Both the position numbers and the translations under genes were made by a program. 64,000 bases of DNA, from contig OX359249.1 in NCBI GenBank assembly GCA_947179485.1, forward strand, positions 41,092,250 through 41,156,249, given 5' to 3'. This DNA is from Allacma fusca (Eukaryota > Arthropoda > Collembola > Symphypleona > Sminthuridae). This document shows positions 41,892-54,800 of the stretch, one piece after another; position 1 is the stretch's first letter; every line of letters begins with the position of its first letter. The notes beneath the pieces are model-generated. The model searched no databases. It was not told the DNA's origin and was given only the letters and a program-made list of their open reading frames with translations.

Positions 41892-42839
41892 AAAAATTTC
41901 GTACCGGGAAGATTGTTTTAAATCAGGCACTACGAAATTATGTCTTGTTCAACGACTCTCCTCTTTATCTTTGTTCCGAGTAAACTTTATTGAGGATTTC
42001 AGCATCTGGGAGCAATTAGACATTTTTGAACGCGTCAAATGCTTTCTTCAATCACTATTACACTACTCTCATGCCATGATTTTCAAAGGCTGGTTTGTCC
42101 TTCGAGCATGCACCTACATGCGTACTCAGCATACTGTAGTGGGGAAAAAGTACTAAGGTTCACTGCAAAGCATCGTTTTACTCTCCCCTTCAAAGCAAGA
42201 ACAATGGCCGTGTGATGAAATTTGCTCTATTGTTTAAAAAAACTGAGAATCCGACATAAATTTTACGAGGCCGAGTACATACGACTATAATCACCATGTA
42301 GAGCAGAGGAAATACAATTTCAAATCCTCTTAATATATAAATTTCCAGCCCTTTTAATAGTTTTAGCACGATCAATTCGATTTTCCAAATGTGCTTTTTA
42401 TAGTCTTTGCCACGTCTCTACCCTGACGCTAGTAATTCTATTATTGTCAGGGAAGCATCCCGGTAAAGACGAATAGAGCATCTTTAGCATAAACAAGACC
42501 AACCAATCAACTTTTACCATCTTCAGAGGGTTCCGAGAAACAGTAGCGCAAAAGGAGAGGAAAAAAAAGACGTTATGATGAAACAATATCTTTATATTTT
42601 CAAGATAGAAACTGCGTAGGAGCAATTCCTCCAGTTTTATTTCCATTCAAAAAATATTCAGACATAGCATATATAGATTTGTGCAATTATTACATCAAAT
42701 CTACGTACGTACCCCTCAGCAGTCTGAGATCGGAAGGAGCAGCTGGTTACACATAAATCTAGGCTCAACTTATGCAAGTCTTTGAATATCAGACAGGAGT
42801 GGAGTTGTCAAAGCTCCAAGGAATTACTCTAGAAGAGTA

Positions 42840-43560
42840 GCAATTCTTCCCTGAAAATAATTAAAAATATTTTTAATTTCTACTATTGGGATGATGTCTT
42901 ATCCCATAGAAAATTAAGGGTGGCCGAAGTACCAAATTTAAAAATAAAATACTGTTGGTTATCCATTTTTATTCATCCAACTTCCATAAAATTTATTTAT
43001 GTGAAGACTATGCACATACAGCTACCTAAATAGAGATATTCATGATATCAGCAAAATCTAATAAATATTTACTAGAACTTGCACTGTACATATTTGTGTT
43101 TAACTTTATTTAAAACTACTATTTTTAAATTTTATATTTAAAAAAATTATAAATCCCTTTGACTCCCGACTCGTACTTTTTTCCTTGGATTCATGAAGAG
43201 AGGTATATCATTATTAAACTATTGTATTGGTTGCTGGTGTCAAAGACCTGAGTCAAATTGACAAAAATGAAAACTGCTTATTATTTCCATTCCTTAAGGA
43301 GTCATATATGAAGAAGAATATAATTTAAGTAATTCATATTTCTATTGAGGTAAGCTTTACGAGTAAGTACAATAGGGACTGTCTGCATCAATGATTAATT
43401 TACTACCTGTACAATTCCTTTGTACCCCGGGTTTCGCATTGTTGAAATTAGAATGAAAAACATAAAATAGAAATAAATTTAAGCTACACGAATTTTTAGT
43501 TTTTTTTTGATACAATTTTATTTATGTAGTTATTCTGATTATTGTTCTGCTTACTTGGCT
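42840..43560. other. AT-rich island
   Basis: A stretch clearly richer in A and T than its surroundings, with many TTTTTAAA and AATAAA strings. A perfect 20-base A/T palindrome lies at 42,859-42,878. No open frame of note. Confidence 0.55.
42859..42878. repeat. Perfect 20-base A/T palindrome
   Basis: AATTAAAAAT is followed directly by its exact reverse complement. The sequence is A/T only and low in complexity, so it may be due to chance within the AT-rich island. Confidence 0.85.
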
Positions 43561-46100
43561 AATAAAAGCTTCGCGTAATATCTTTGAGCACACACTCTCT
43601 CTCTCTCCCTATTTCTCTCTAACCTTAATTTCTGTGGATTGTGGATTTTGAGGGAGGATACGCAAGCTATTATGTGGTTTTACATTATTTTTATTTTTGA
43701 CCTCATGAAAATATGGCCGCCCCATGGAAGTCTGCAATTCTTCTCAGTTATTAACATTATGCGAAGAATATGCTGTTAGTGTTAATTCCCTTTATTTTTG
43801 ACAGAGATCATTGTTTTATGGATCAGTTCTGTAAAAAATAAATTCTACGTGCTCATGTTTTTTATAAGTAATTACATACTGTCGTTTTTTTTTAAATATT
43901 TTGTACAAGCTGAACATCATGCTATTTTCCTGTGGGCTCTTATGAGTACAATTACATAAATTATATTTTAAAATGTTTTCACCACAGAGTAACCACTGGA
44001 AAATTTTGGTTGTGTAAGGGAGAAATTTTAAAATAACTTGGTTTTCTTGTGAAAGCAGTGGGTTCTGTGGATTCCATCTTTACAAACAATGTGAACTATT
44101 GATTATACATTGTCGGTGAAGATGTAAAATTATCTGGATACATGTTGGATTCAGATCAAATTGATCTACATGTACCATGTTTTCTAATTTGTGCTCATTA
44201 AAAAATATCATCCACGTGCGTCATTTCACCTTCAGAGAAACTTCACGTAGAACATTTTTATTTGACATGTAAATACATCCAGCTAGATCATCATCTCTGA
44301 CGACATCCTGCTTCCTCTCCAGCCTTAACTTTGTCTTCCTTTGGAGACGAGAATTTTCCCTGCTTTTTCAATTTCCTCCAATTTCACTAACTCCAGTCCT
44401 TCTTCAACCTCTAAGTGAGTACACTCATTGATGTCAAAGATAACCAGGGCAGAGCTAGCCGGATGGTATCCAAGACATTTTTTGATTCATTAGTGGCAGA
44501 CCGGATGATATTTACATTTCATCTCATGTCACAAAAGAATTTCATTTTGCAAAGAACTCATTTGAGGGATCCTCATATATATATATATCCACGCATTAAT
44601 AATTATTCCCAATAGAAATAATTACTGTCTGTAATTCCTGGAAATTCTTGTGAAAGCCATCAAAGGGAGTTATTTTGTGGGCTGATCTTACAATAGCAAT
44701 GAATGAATTATTCAGTACTTAATTCAATAATATTTACATGTACTTACCCATCCACCACAGCTGTGCGAGCATATTACCATCAACCATTATTTTCCCATGA
44801 AATAGTAAAATCGCTAGTCAGGATGGGTTTTGTGAATGAAGATTATCAATTTTCTCTTTTGTTAGACACATATGATGTAAGCATGTAAGTGGAGGTGTAT
44901 AGCCAGCATAGTAGAATGGGATCCCTAGGCTCATTTGCTTAATTTGAGTATCATTAAATTACATGCACATCAATGGGATCCAAAGTAATCTCCTGTCGAT
45001 TAAGATTTACGAAATAAAAGCACTGTCCTGGTAAAAACAAGAGGGAAAAATATAGACAACATGATCTGGGACTGCTACACGGTGATGTTGTTATGTCATG
45101 AGAAAGGAAGGAGCCTGGGCTCTGTATGAAGTTGAGAGATTGAATTTTATCAAATTCACAACTTTGTAAACACAGCACATCCTACTCTCAAATGTACATA
45201 TCTAATAATTATATTTACTGCAATTAATCTTTCCCATAGATTGAGAAAAGCATCATCATCTAATTACTACTTAATTCCATGTTATCTCAAAAGTGCTAAT
45301 TGTGGGTTGCGTTAAGCACATCAAGTTATAATGTATCTAGGCCTCACATATACGCTCTTGCTTTGTTCTTGAAAAACTCTCTTCATAATCTTCAAAGGAT
45401 GGGCTAGCCGTTAAAGGCTTATTTTTCCCAGGGCTTCTTTTAATACGGACTGATACTGCATTGTGAACTTGTGTATTATATTGAATGAATAGGAGTGTTC
45501 TCGAGATACAGAATATATGCAGATAAGGAGCATGTGATTCTTTCCACAAGGAGATTTTGAGTCAGTTCCAGCTCCAACCCTGCACAATCTCAACAATGAA
45601 ACCCATTATTAATATCAACTCTCAATACTCTCCATGCATACTGAGATCCATACATACATATGTAGGTGCCTTGCATGTATTTATGTATCAAAAGTAGAAA
45701 TAAGTTTTTCAAAATAACATCTTCTCTCTAAAACCGCACAGGGCGAAGAACGACCGAATCAGAAAAGTTGAACGTAAGAAAAATAAGATCCATACTATAT
45801 GAACATGAAGCCCTCTCAAGATTATCATTTCGCGGTTTACCGCTTTTATCTGGGAAGTATTTATCTACAGTTTCTTTCAGAATAGACGAAAAAAAAAATT
45901 CCCTGAGCAAAAATGAAGTCTTCGGGCCTGACAATACACATAATTCATATTTGCCTTGTACACTGACAATGAGGTGAAGGTGACATGATTTCAAATTCTA
46001 TCGATTTCAAATTGTTCCTTATAGTCAAAGCCCCCCTGGGTCCATGAATTAGGCTTGAGGATGGGAATGAAAGATTTACTCGATGTGTATCTAGGTGTGT
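43561..46100. other. Intergenic stretch with no gene seen
   Basis: Short CT-rich and (AT)n tracts (43,593-43,620 and 44,572-44,588) and short unrelated open frames. No supported gene. Confidence 0.5.
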
Positions 46101-46950
46101 ACTTATTTAACAGCAATTATTCACCATGTCAACAATAATCTAAACAATTTTCCCTATTTCGGCTCCACTCACTCTTATCTCGGTGAAAATTAAATTCCAA
46201 CTGAATCCGTCCCCTTCATTAGGGCTAACAAGTGAGAGCATAATTATTATTACATGTCCCGCTCCGAAACTACCTCCAATGCTCCGACTCTCCACGACCT
46301 AATGAAGAAATCAATTTCGTGGTAAATATTTCCCAGCATTACACTCACATTTTAATGCTTCACAACAATCCGGAGGAGCCTCCACCATATATGACTCAGT
46401 CTGGGAATCCGAACCATATTAAAGGCACAAACAACAGTAACATTGCCCATCATTCTCATATGTCAAACATCGTCTTGAGTCTTGAGGCCATCCCATAAAT
46501 TGTAAATTGAGCAAAGCTCTTAAATGTCTTACTTCCTATTATAGGTAGCTACCAAACCGCATATTTCCCATCACGTCCTAAATGTAGCTGTCAACACACT
46601 CAACACATATACCCCTCACATGTATCTACCTCTACCCTCCCATTTACTTAGGAATCGTTCAAATATCCCACGTTAAGAGGTATCCGGACTGAAATGACCA
46701 CCCGTACCTTTACCCTCAATATTTTCACACATTCCCACCACAACGGGTCAATTCCCCTCCCCATCATACCGCCCCCCCCCTCCCAAACCCACTCCACAAT
46801 TACAATATAAAATCCCATGAGGCCACATGGTTTTTTATACCCATCCGTTTTTTCCCATGCCCACCATTTCCCTGGCGTCTTTTTACAACGTTCCCCTCCC
46901 TCAAACCCAAAAACCCGTCATATCACATTATATTTGTACGAGTCCTGGCC
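46100..46950. other. G-poor, C-rich strand-asymmetric stretch
   Basis: On the plus strand, G is strikingly rare and C is common over about 850 bases. Several 60-base lines near 46.56-46.80 kb have only about three to five G. A C run lies at about 46,771-46,781. There is no open frame of note. The skew is opposite to the G- and T-richer plus strand inside the CPT1 gene. Confidence 0.5.
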
Positions 46951-49230
46951 TCCTAAAACGCTAGCTCATTCTTGAGGTAATTAATGTAAATCCAATATTT
47001 AGTTTGACTATATGCACAACTACTAAAAATGTTTTAATATTTTTCGAATGGTCAAACCTCAAAATAAGTATACAGGCATTGTGTGAAGACGCATTTGTAA
47101 GGTAGAAGGACAATACCGTGCTTGAAGGGAATAACGAAGACTCAAAAATCAACAAGATACATCCGTATTTTATGAGATTTGCCAATGACTACTATAAATA
47201 AACTCTCAATTACTAGTACAAACGAAATTATGAATATTACAAGGGTTACAGGGCTATACCCATGAAATGAAATACAAGGGGAGTTCCTAAGTTTAATTGG
47301 AACTTCGTAAAAACATATTTCCCGTTCTTTCGGAAACTCTCGAAATTCCTTACGAGCTCTAGTTTTTAGCAACCTCATAAAACCCTTGAAACACCCACTT
47401 CCCTCTACCAGAGGAAAAAATCAAGAGAAACTCTCATTGTCAATAATAGTGTCAAAAGGTAAAATTACCATTTGAAATATTCAAACATTATCGGAGCCAT
47501 CTTCCGAGAATTTCTCAATGTCTTCCAAGTAGTTGAGCATTCCTCGTTAGAGTGCAGGCAGAAGTGCTAGTATTGTAAAAAGATCGGTAGATGGGCCTCA
47601 TTGTATGAGACTACGTCTGAGTTAAAATGAAATGCACACCTACCAAAGTGGCACAACCGCGTATATGTATGATGAAGATGTGAAATCGAGTCAATGAGCA
47701 CGTTGGATACACAGCAAGGGCTGCTCAAAGGTTCACTGTGTAGTGCCATTAGTCTCATCACTATTCCGCTTAATTTCATGTAATGTCACATAATGTCACA
47801 TTGTCATACAAATTTACCCAATATTAACTCCCTCTTACCTGAGGTTTTTTATTTTACTAATTCCAGAAATTTCATTATGTAGGAAAAAAAGCTCCATTCT
47901 CATGACATAATAAACGCTTTACGAAATAATTGAATTTCCTCATTTTGTTGGGCTAAACCGTCTGGTAAGTTCTCATCTTAAAATGTAATATGATTAATGA
48001 ACCCAATAAAATACTATCAACAAACCCTCAGATATTAGAAATAGTATATTACTATTACAATCTACACTAAATAGCATCATAAGTTAAATTAATAACTTAA
48101 TTTAATTAAACTAACAAATTACTCAAAATATGCTTAAAAATTGAGGATGTCAAGCAGTAATAATAATTTCCATTTCTACAGTTAAAGTAAAATGTCTCCA
48201 AGCATGGGAAGTGAGAGACTGTGCCACCCTGACGGATGACTGCTTGGATTGCGTGGACTATATTGAGGGGTACCTGTCTATATATGCGTCTCCGCAAAAA
48301 AAAATAGCAAATAGAATTGATTTATAATGTAATATTCAGTACTTCCAATTGAGTACTCCATAATCCCTAACAATAGAAGATATGTGGAGTGGACGGAGGT
48401 GAAAGGCAAGGAGGAGGCAGGTGGAGTAGAAGGTGGATTTTTACATGGGAAGTCCTCCACTGTCGAGAACTCTTCAAATGGATTTTTTGGCAAAGTTGAG
48501 TGCAGAATGCACATGCCGTATACTCTTTCTGTGGAGGAGCCCCTCCCAGGGGCACTATGAGCCTCATCGGTTCTGTACTACACACAAAAATCACATTCCA
48601 ATTCCCGTTCCTACCACCATACCCTTAGAGTTTTACTACCAGGAGTTATATAGTAGCATATGTATACTCTACACTACAAAGTATAAACCATGAGCATGTG
48701 TATAGTTGTATAGAAACACGAATTTCATTCCTCTCGTTGCATGAGGGATGCTCTCATACAAACCGCTGCCTGTACATCCCCAGTTGAGTAGAGTAGAGTA
48801 GTAAAATGTAGATATAAAAAACACGGTGCGGGATACTCTCAATACTCTGGTGCATATTATATGCTTAAAATTGCATGCATGCGTTTGGGATTTTTGTGTA
48901 TGGGAAGGATATAGTAGCGGGAGTGAGAGCGAAGAGAGGAGCGAGTTGTAGGTTATTATCATATGAGTGTTATACATATGAGGCCTACTTTGTGTACACA
49001 GAGAACTCGTGGACTTTGTACCCTCGAGCCCAGAGGCAACGGTTTCTTGTCTCCTTCACATCATTTGGACTTTGATCGGGCGCAAATTAGTATGTATTTC
49101 CCTATATAGGTCTCGCATTCACTATTATCCATACACGAGTGTGTTTTTTGAGACATTGCAATAAATCCAGTATTGGAGTCTTCGTTATAGTGTACATACC
49201 TCAGTTTAAATCATCAGGTCCGATAAAGTC

Positions 49231-49233
<3 letters not shown>
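46951..49233. other. Intergenic stretch upstream of CPT1, no gene seen
   Basis: Short open frames on both strands and a 10-base direct repeat at 47,781-47,800. Nothing is recognisable as an exon. It probably lies upstream of the CPT1 transcript and could hold control elements that I cannot identify. Confidence 0.4.
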
Positions 49234-49271
<38 letters not shown>

Positions 49272-49272
49272 A
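49234..49272. repeat. (CT)n(GT)n compound microsatellite
   Basis: About 13 CT units pass directly into GT units. It is the last long dinucleotide array before the CPT1 gene. None of similar length occurs from here to the right edge. Confidence 0.92.
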
Positions 49273-49899
49273 CATACTCTCCTGTGTGCAAAAGTTGGAG
49301 TAAAAGTAAATAGATAAGGAGAACAGAGATCCGCATCTGCAGCTCCCCTTAACATACATGGACCAACCTCAGCTCCTCAATTAATCTTTTAACTGCAGGG
49401 AGTAAAATAGTGCATTCTCCTGAATTCTTCCTCGGTCAAGTATAGGGGATCGTGAGCACATTTTCGCAACATTGCTATTGTCACAGACTACGAGGTTAGT
49501 TCAGTGGCAGTTCCATTCTTGGAGCATTTTAAACACTTGTTTTTTTTTGTAATCAGTCGGTGTGGAAGGGAGATAGAAATATTTATTCTTTCCCTTATAT
49601 TTTTGTTTTGTTAGTCTTGAGAGTATATGTAGAGGTTGAGCTCAGCCCATTGAGTCAAAATCCAGGAGTTGACCTACACGTACTTACATAACTTTAATGC
49701 AAAATGTTTATTTATGTTTGAGTCCCCCCTTTTGACAATCAGCACTTGAGTAAGCACATTTCCCCGACCTTGGTTAGTGTATGGACGAGTATACTGTTTT
49801 AAACCTAAACTATCGAGTTAATTGTGAATGAGACTCTCACCAAGTTTGTTTGTTTTTTATTCAATTTGTAGAAATTTCCGAGTTGTGTGTAGGTTCCTC

Positions 49900-50169
49900 G
49901 GGGGGGGTGTGTGTGTGTACATTTAACTGTATTTCCTAGGTCACACGGTACCTCAGTAGTATTGTCAACACTGGATATTAATTTACGTGATAGTAGTTTT
50001 TATATATCTACACGGACGTTCCCTGTGAAGTGAGTTTCGTTGAAATAAGCTCCGTGGTATCAGTATCAGAAGGACGTGTGTGTTTTGTCGCGGACGTTTT
50101 AGTATTTAGTCATTTAAACAAAACAAAAAAAAATTATTCTCACGGCAGGAAATTCATGAGGAGACTTTG
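49900..50169 (+). other. Candidate non-coding first exon (5' UTR) and promoter area of CPT1
   Basis: A strong donor, ACTTTG followed by GTGAGT, lies at 50,170, about 1.5 kb upstream of the CPT1 start codon. TCAGT at 50,060-50,064 resembles the arthropod initiator, and a GGACGT that resembles a downstream promoter element begins at 50,092. From the initiator A the spacing is about three bases off the strict +28 position, so the match is imperfect. The upstream limit given is arbitrary. CPT1 genes commonly have a separate 5' UTR exon. That one exists here is an inference from the donor and from the likely acceptor upstream of the start codon. Confidence 0.25.
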
Positions 50170-51453
50170 GTGAGTTCCTACATATTATTGTTACTTTATA
50201 ACATTCCTTTGTCAGAGCCTCAATGAATGACTGAGATATATGTGAATAATTTAGTGATTATATTTATATTTCTCAAGGGGATCGAATGTATGTGTAGAGA
50301 GACGGGCACGTGCCTGCCGAATCGTGTTTAAGGCTAGAAAAACATTGACGACTGACTTGAGTGTTTGTTATTGATTTTTTTTCTGTGTAATCCACCAAAG
50401 TGACTTTAATTTGTTAGTATTTTTGATGATCCATTCAAAAGGTTTGGGGGATTCGTAGATTGGGAATTAGATTACTTTTACTTTTTGTTTATTTTAGTAA
50501 TTGCAATTGAATTTATGTTTATTTTTTTTTACTGTCTTCCAATCACTTATTTAGTTATTTGTTGATAATCATCAGCCGCGCGTGCATTGGAGTCATTCAT
50601 TTGAAAAGGGGTCTATGTACAGTGGATCAGACAAGAAATTGTAGGCATATTTTTTTCTCCATGTGCTACACCACATGTAGTGAGTAGTCCAAGTGGTCCA
50701 GAGTCCAGACTCCAGACAGTTGAGATATAATTGACGTGACACTATTAGTTAGGGTTAACACTACAGGGAACTAGTCAATGATAGTTACACTTATAATTTT
50801 TAAAGTTGTGACTCTTTGCGAGTATTGCAATAGTTTGTGTACATCCAGTTTGGGAGAATGGAAAAATGCTCTGCAGCAGATCAGAAATGAGGTTTTGATG
50901 TGCGGCATGAAGTATCTATTTGTATATCAGGAGAGATTGTTATTGTTGGCAGTGGACATGTGCATGTAATGTGTATGTAGGTCTGTATTATAAGTCGGTA
51001 GGTTGGCTTGAAAGTCAGCTGTGGGAACTGTCCTTTTGAATGAACTCATTGTCAGTCCATTCAAGAGAGATGCTGCGTTTTCGTAGCGTTAGGATAGGAA
51101 CTAAAATCTCATACTTGTCTACGATGAGTAATCATTCCCAGTACACTGATTCCTATCGCTACCTAATATCTTAGGTAGTTAATTCTATTGCTGTCAAATC
51201 TAAGTATTAATAAGTATGAGGCACGTTTAAGGGAAGGAGCAAGAAAAAAAAGCTGACACGAGGACAATAGTTTTGTAACTTACTACCACTTGGGTCTTCT
51301 AGTTCATTAGTCTGCATTACAGTAGTTGACAGTAGTCGTAGTAGTTAGCAGTTATAGGGAAACTTTCCATTTTTCAAATTTCGAAAAAATAAGCCGGTTG
51401 TTGTAGCAACGACTTCAATAACTAATGTGTGGATGTATGTTATGTATTTGCAG

Positions 51454-51672
51454 ATTATCGGAGAAATTGCTGGATCGGGACAAGTTACGTGCACATTTTA
51501 GTTTTAGAGGAACTTATTGCCAGGTTGCTATCGCCAACAGGAATCATTTGCTTCCAGTGTGCTAGTCTTTTCAAGTCTAATAATTATTGAAGTCATTACG
51601 TCATAAGCTTTAAAAAAAATCCGTAATAGAGATTTATTTGCGTACATCTTCTGAATCTAACCTCATCTCGTC
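51454..51672 (+). other. Candidate 5' UTR part of the first coding exon of CPT1
   Basis: TTATGTATTTGCAG ends at 51,453 and is the best acceptor upstream of the start codon. The intervening bases contain in-frame stops, as expected for leader sequence. Other AGs (for example after TTGCCAG near 51,520 or CTTCCAG near 51,557) could be used instead. Confidence 0.3.
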
Positions 51673-51813
51673 ATGGCAGAAGCGCATTCGGCCGTCGCAT
51701 TTTCCTTTTCTGTTACACACGAAGGTGTGAGGGTTAACTATGATAGAGAAGTTCTTCACCTGATCTGGCTGTCAGGAGTCCGAGCATGGAGGAAACGATT
51801 GACTCGTATTCTG
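51673..51813 (+). CDS. CPT1: CPT1 coding exon 1
   Basis: Encodes residues 1-47 and ends in phase 0 at a GTAAGT donor. This is the cytosolic N-terminal regulatory segment. The first five residues, MAEAH, match mammalian CPT1A, in which Glu3 and His5 are needed for malonyl-CoA sensitivity. This suggests the enzyme is malonyl-CoA regulated. Confidence 0.95.
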
Positions 51814-54800
51814 GTAAGTAGTATCTGCTTAATTGTTGGTCCATAGGGACATCGTCTACTACAGCAGTTGTATTTGAAGAGTTGTTGTGCCTTGTACTTA
51901 TTTGCATAGTTTCCCTGCTTATTAGATCCTACATTTTTACACAACGGATGAGACCTGTTCGAAGCAACAGACTGTCTATCTGAAAAGTTCTTGAGAAGAC
52001 GCGTGTTTAAATATATGACCATGGCTTTGATTGTTTTTGAAATCATCAAGTGGGCTCTGCTCTAGTGTGATACACGAGTGTCAGTTTATGTATGTATTCT
52101 GTACAGGAAAAGTCACGCAAATTTGAGACATAGGATTTTTATTGTAATTGGGAAGATCCAGTTTTTTTTTAAGTACAGGAGACATACAGTATTCTAAAAA
52201 GGAATAATGATTCAGGTTCCCTTTCAAATTGCACTTTGTACCCATCATCAATGTGGTTTTGAGAAGTAATAGAATCCATGCATAATATAATTATTCCACA
52301 TTGGCAAATGCATGTATGAGGTTATTATTCGCGATGCCAAAGCCGGCCTCGACGTTGTTTAGCTTGTGGTAGTTTCGTTTATGTAAATTAAAGTCCAAAG
52401 TCCATAGGTGTAGTTGACATTCGAGGTACTTTCAAGCAGAGGGGTTTCATTTTGTACTGAATTCTCTCACGTTTGCATTCATATTGTAGCAAGGAGCATA
52501 TTCACTAAACTTGCAAAAATTTTCATAGCGGAGCGTATTTTCTCTCCTATGTACATTATTTATAATGTAAGTACGGGCTGAATGCTAGTAAAAGCTCGTC
52601 TACACTTGTCCTGAAATATTGTAACTTTAAACAACCTTGATGCTTATGTGAAAGCATCTTATTACATTTAACGAAATAACTATAAGAGTTGTAATTTTGG
52701 GACTGAAATTTTTCGAAGACGTGTGTCTTCAGAGCACATCCACAGAACTATTGTTGTATTTTCACGGTTACTTCATTTAAAATTTAAAAATATGTAGTCC
52801 TTCGTGCCTGGCGGAGGAAAATATAAAAGGCAAAACAGCCTCATCTCAAAATAATAAATACTCCTCCTCTATTATTATTTTCCTTTTGTTTTTTACAGCC
52901 CGATTTTAATGATAGATAATTAAAAGTTGTATCGGAGTATAAAATTCGCACATGTATGTCATATTTATCCTCGTAACTTTCCCATATACCATACACACGT
53001 CAATGCTCAAATGCAGTTTGCATGTACTCTTTCCCCTATAATTTGTGCCTGTCATCCATCAAACTTCTTTGTAAAAAAATAAGCAAATTTACATTCATAA
53101 GAATTTTTTATTTAGTTCATATCTAGGATATTCTTCATTAAAGATATATCTGTTAAATGATAATTCCAATTAACATTTTATCATTTGTCATTTGAGAATT
53201 AGAGTACTTCGTTTTTTTCGTATTCGCTAAGGCCAGTGGCCACTGATTTTCCGCAAAGTAATAATACACTCTGACCTCTGACCTGTGGATCATCCCAAGA
53301 TCCGCCATGAGGCATATCGTCGCCGAAGAGGCAAAATGGTCTAAGTGTTGTACAAAAGCATGCGCTCATAAACCATTTTGCCACTTCAGCAATGATATGT
53401 GCTTAGATTTATAAATATATTCTTCATCTGCTGACTGGATAAATTACTTTTTTTTGCAATACAGTTCGCCGCTATCTACACAAGTTCCTATTGACTGCTG
53501 CTGCAATACATCAAAATCCTACAATTGTTCAATATGTCTATGTTTACATACGTGATGATAATTTATACTTAAGATTAAAACGCCTCCATTAATTTTTACG
53601 GGTGATCTCATACAAGTTATCAAGAATCGTACTGGAAATGTGTACATTCTTAGAAGCAGTGTGAGCCTCATATTGTAATTTTTGATTCAGGATAAAAATT
53701 ATGAATTATTATTAGGCTGTAGTTTCTAATCGGGCAGGAAAATAATTATTATGGGTACATATTTTGCTATTGTGAAGCCGGTCATGACAGCAGCATTGAC
53801 AGTGTGAGCTCATTGGAATTTTGCTTGCGTTTGTTAATGCAATTTACGTCGTTTAGATTCCCATGATAAGAGTATATATGTTTCTAGTTAGTAGCCTGGA
53901 CCATTCATTACCACATTCATAAACGTACAAATGACGCGTGTACCTTTGTCCTAGTCTCATTGGTTCTTGGGGACACACCTTTTCCAACCTACCGACTCTA
54001 AAATCGACATCAATCGATTCTAAATTTGTTTGTAACTTTACCTTTAGAAGGGATAATTTATCTAGCTGATTTGCTATAACTTACGGTGGCAGAAACATTA
54101 TCAATGGAAATAGGAACAGTTGCAAAATTGCAAAATACCACCAATGTAATGGCAAAATAGGGAGGCGTTTCTGTTTCTAGTTTCTTAGTAAGTTCGTCAC
54201 AGTATGTTGCAATATTCTGGTTGTAGCTTGTGGTTCAGCACACTCTTGAATACAGATATTATTATTGCTACTGTGCAATTTCAAAGAATGCAATGAACTT
54301 TGCTAGGCAGTAAAACAATTTGTTTTCTGTAGAAATTGAATGATTTTATGAATGATTATAGTAACCAATCATAATTGTGAGATAGGTGTCAGCCTCCTAA
54401 TAGAAATATATTTATACATAATTATTCATCTGCAGTACATAAGGACATTTCTACAAGTAGTTACTTGAATAACAATAAAACAATGCGTACTTTAAATTTG
54501 GAGTTGGTTTGAAACTTGGAATCGGAAGAAAAGAACTGTTCAGAGCAGTTATGAATGATTATAGAGTCTATTTCTGTGGCTGAGTTTTATTTTTTAAAGT
54601 ATTTAAAAATGCAGGTCCTTTCTATGTGTATGAAGTGTAAGTATTGTGGTTTCCTCTGTATTTACGGGTTCTCAGGTTGGAGTTGAAATGAACATATGCC
54701 CATTGAATATTTACATATTTTTGGAAAGGTAAAGTACGCGAAACACTCCTTGGCTCCCGACCAAACACGAGCGTTTGTTTATAGACGTGTCTATAAAATG

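Noticed and set aside
1-49272. Virus-like or LTR element, or other coding mobile element
   Set aside because: No recognisable capsid, polymerase or integrase frame and no long terminal repeats were seen by eye. Non-coding decayed repeats cannot be excluded without a repeat library search.
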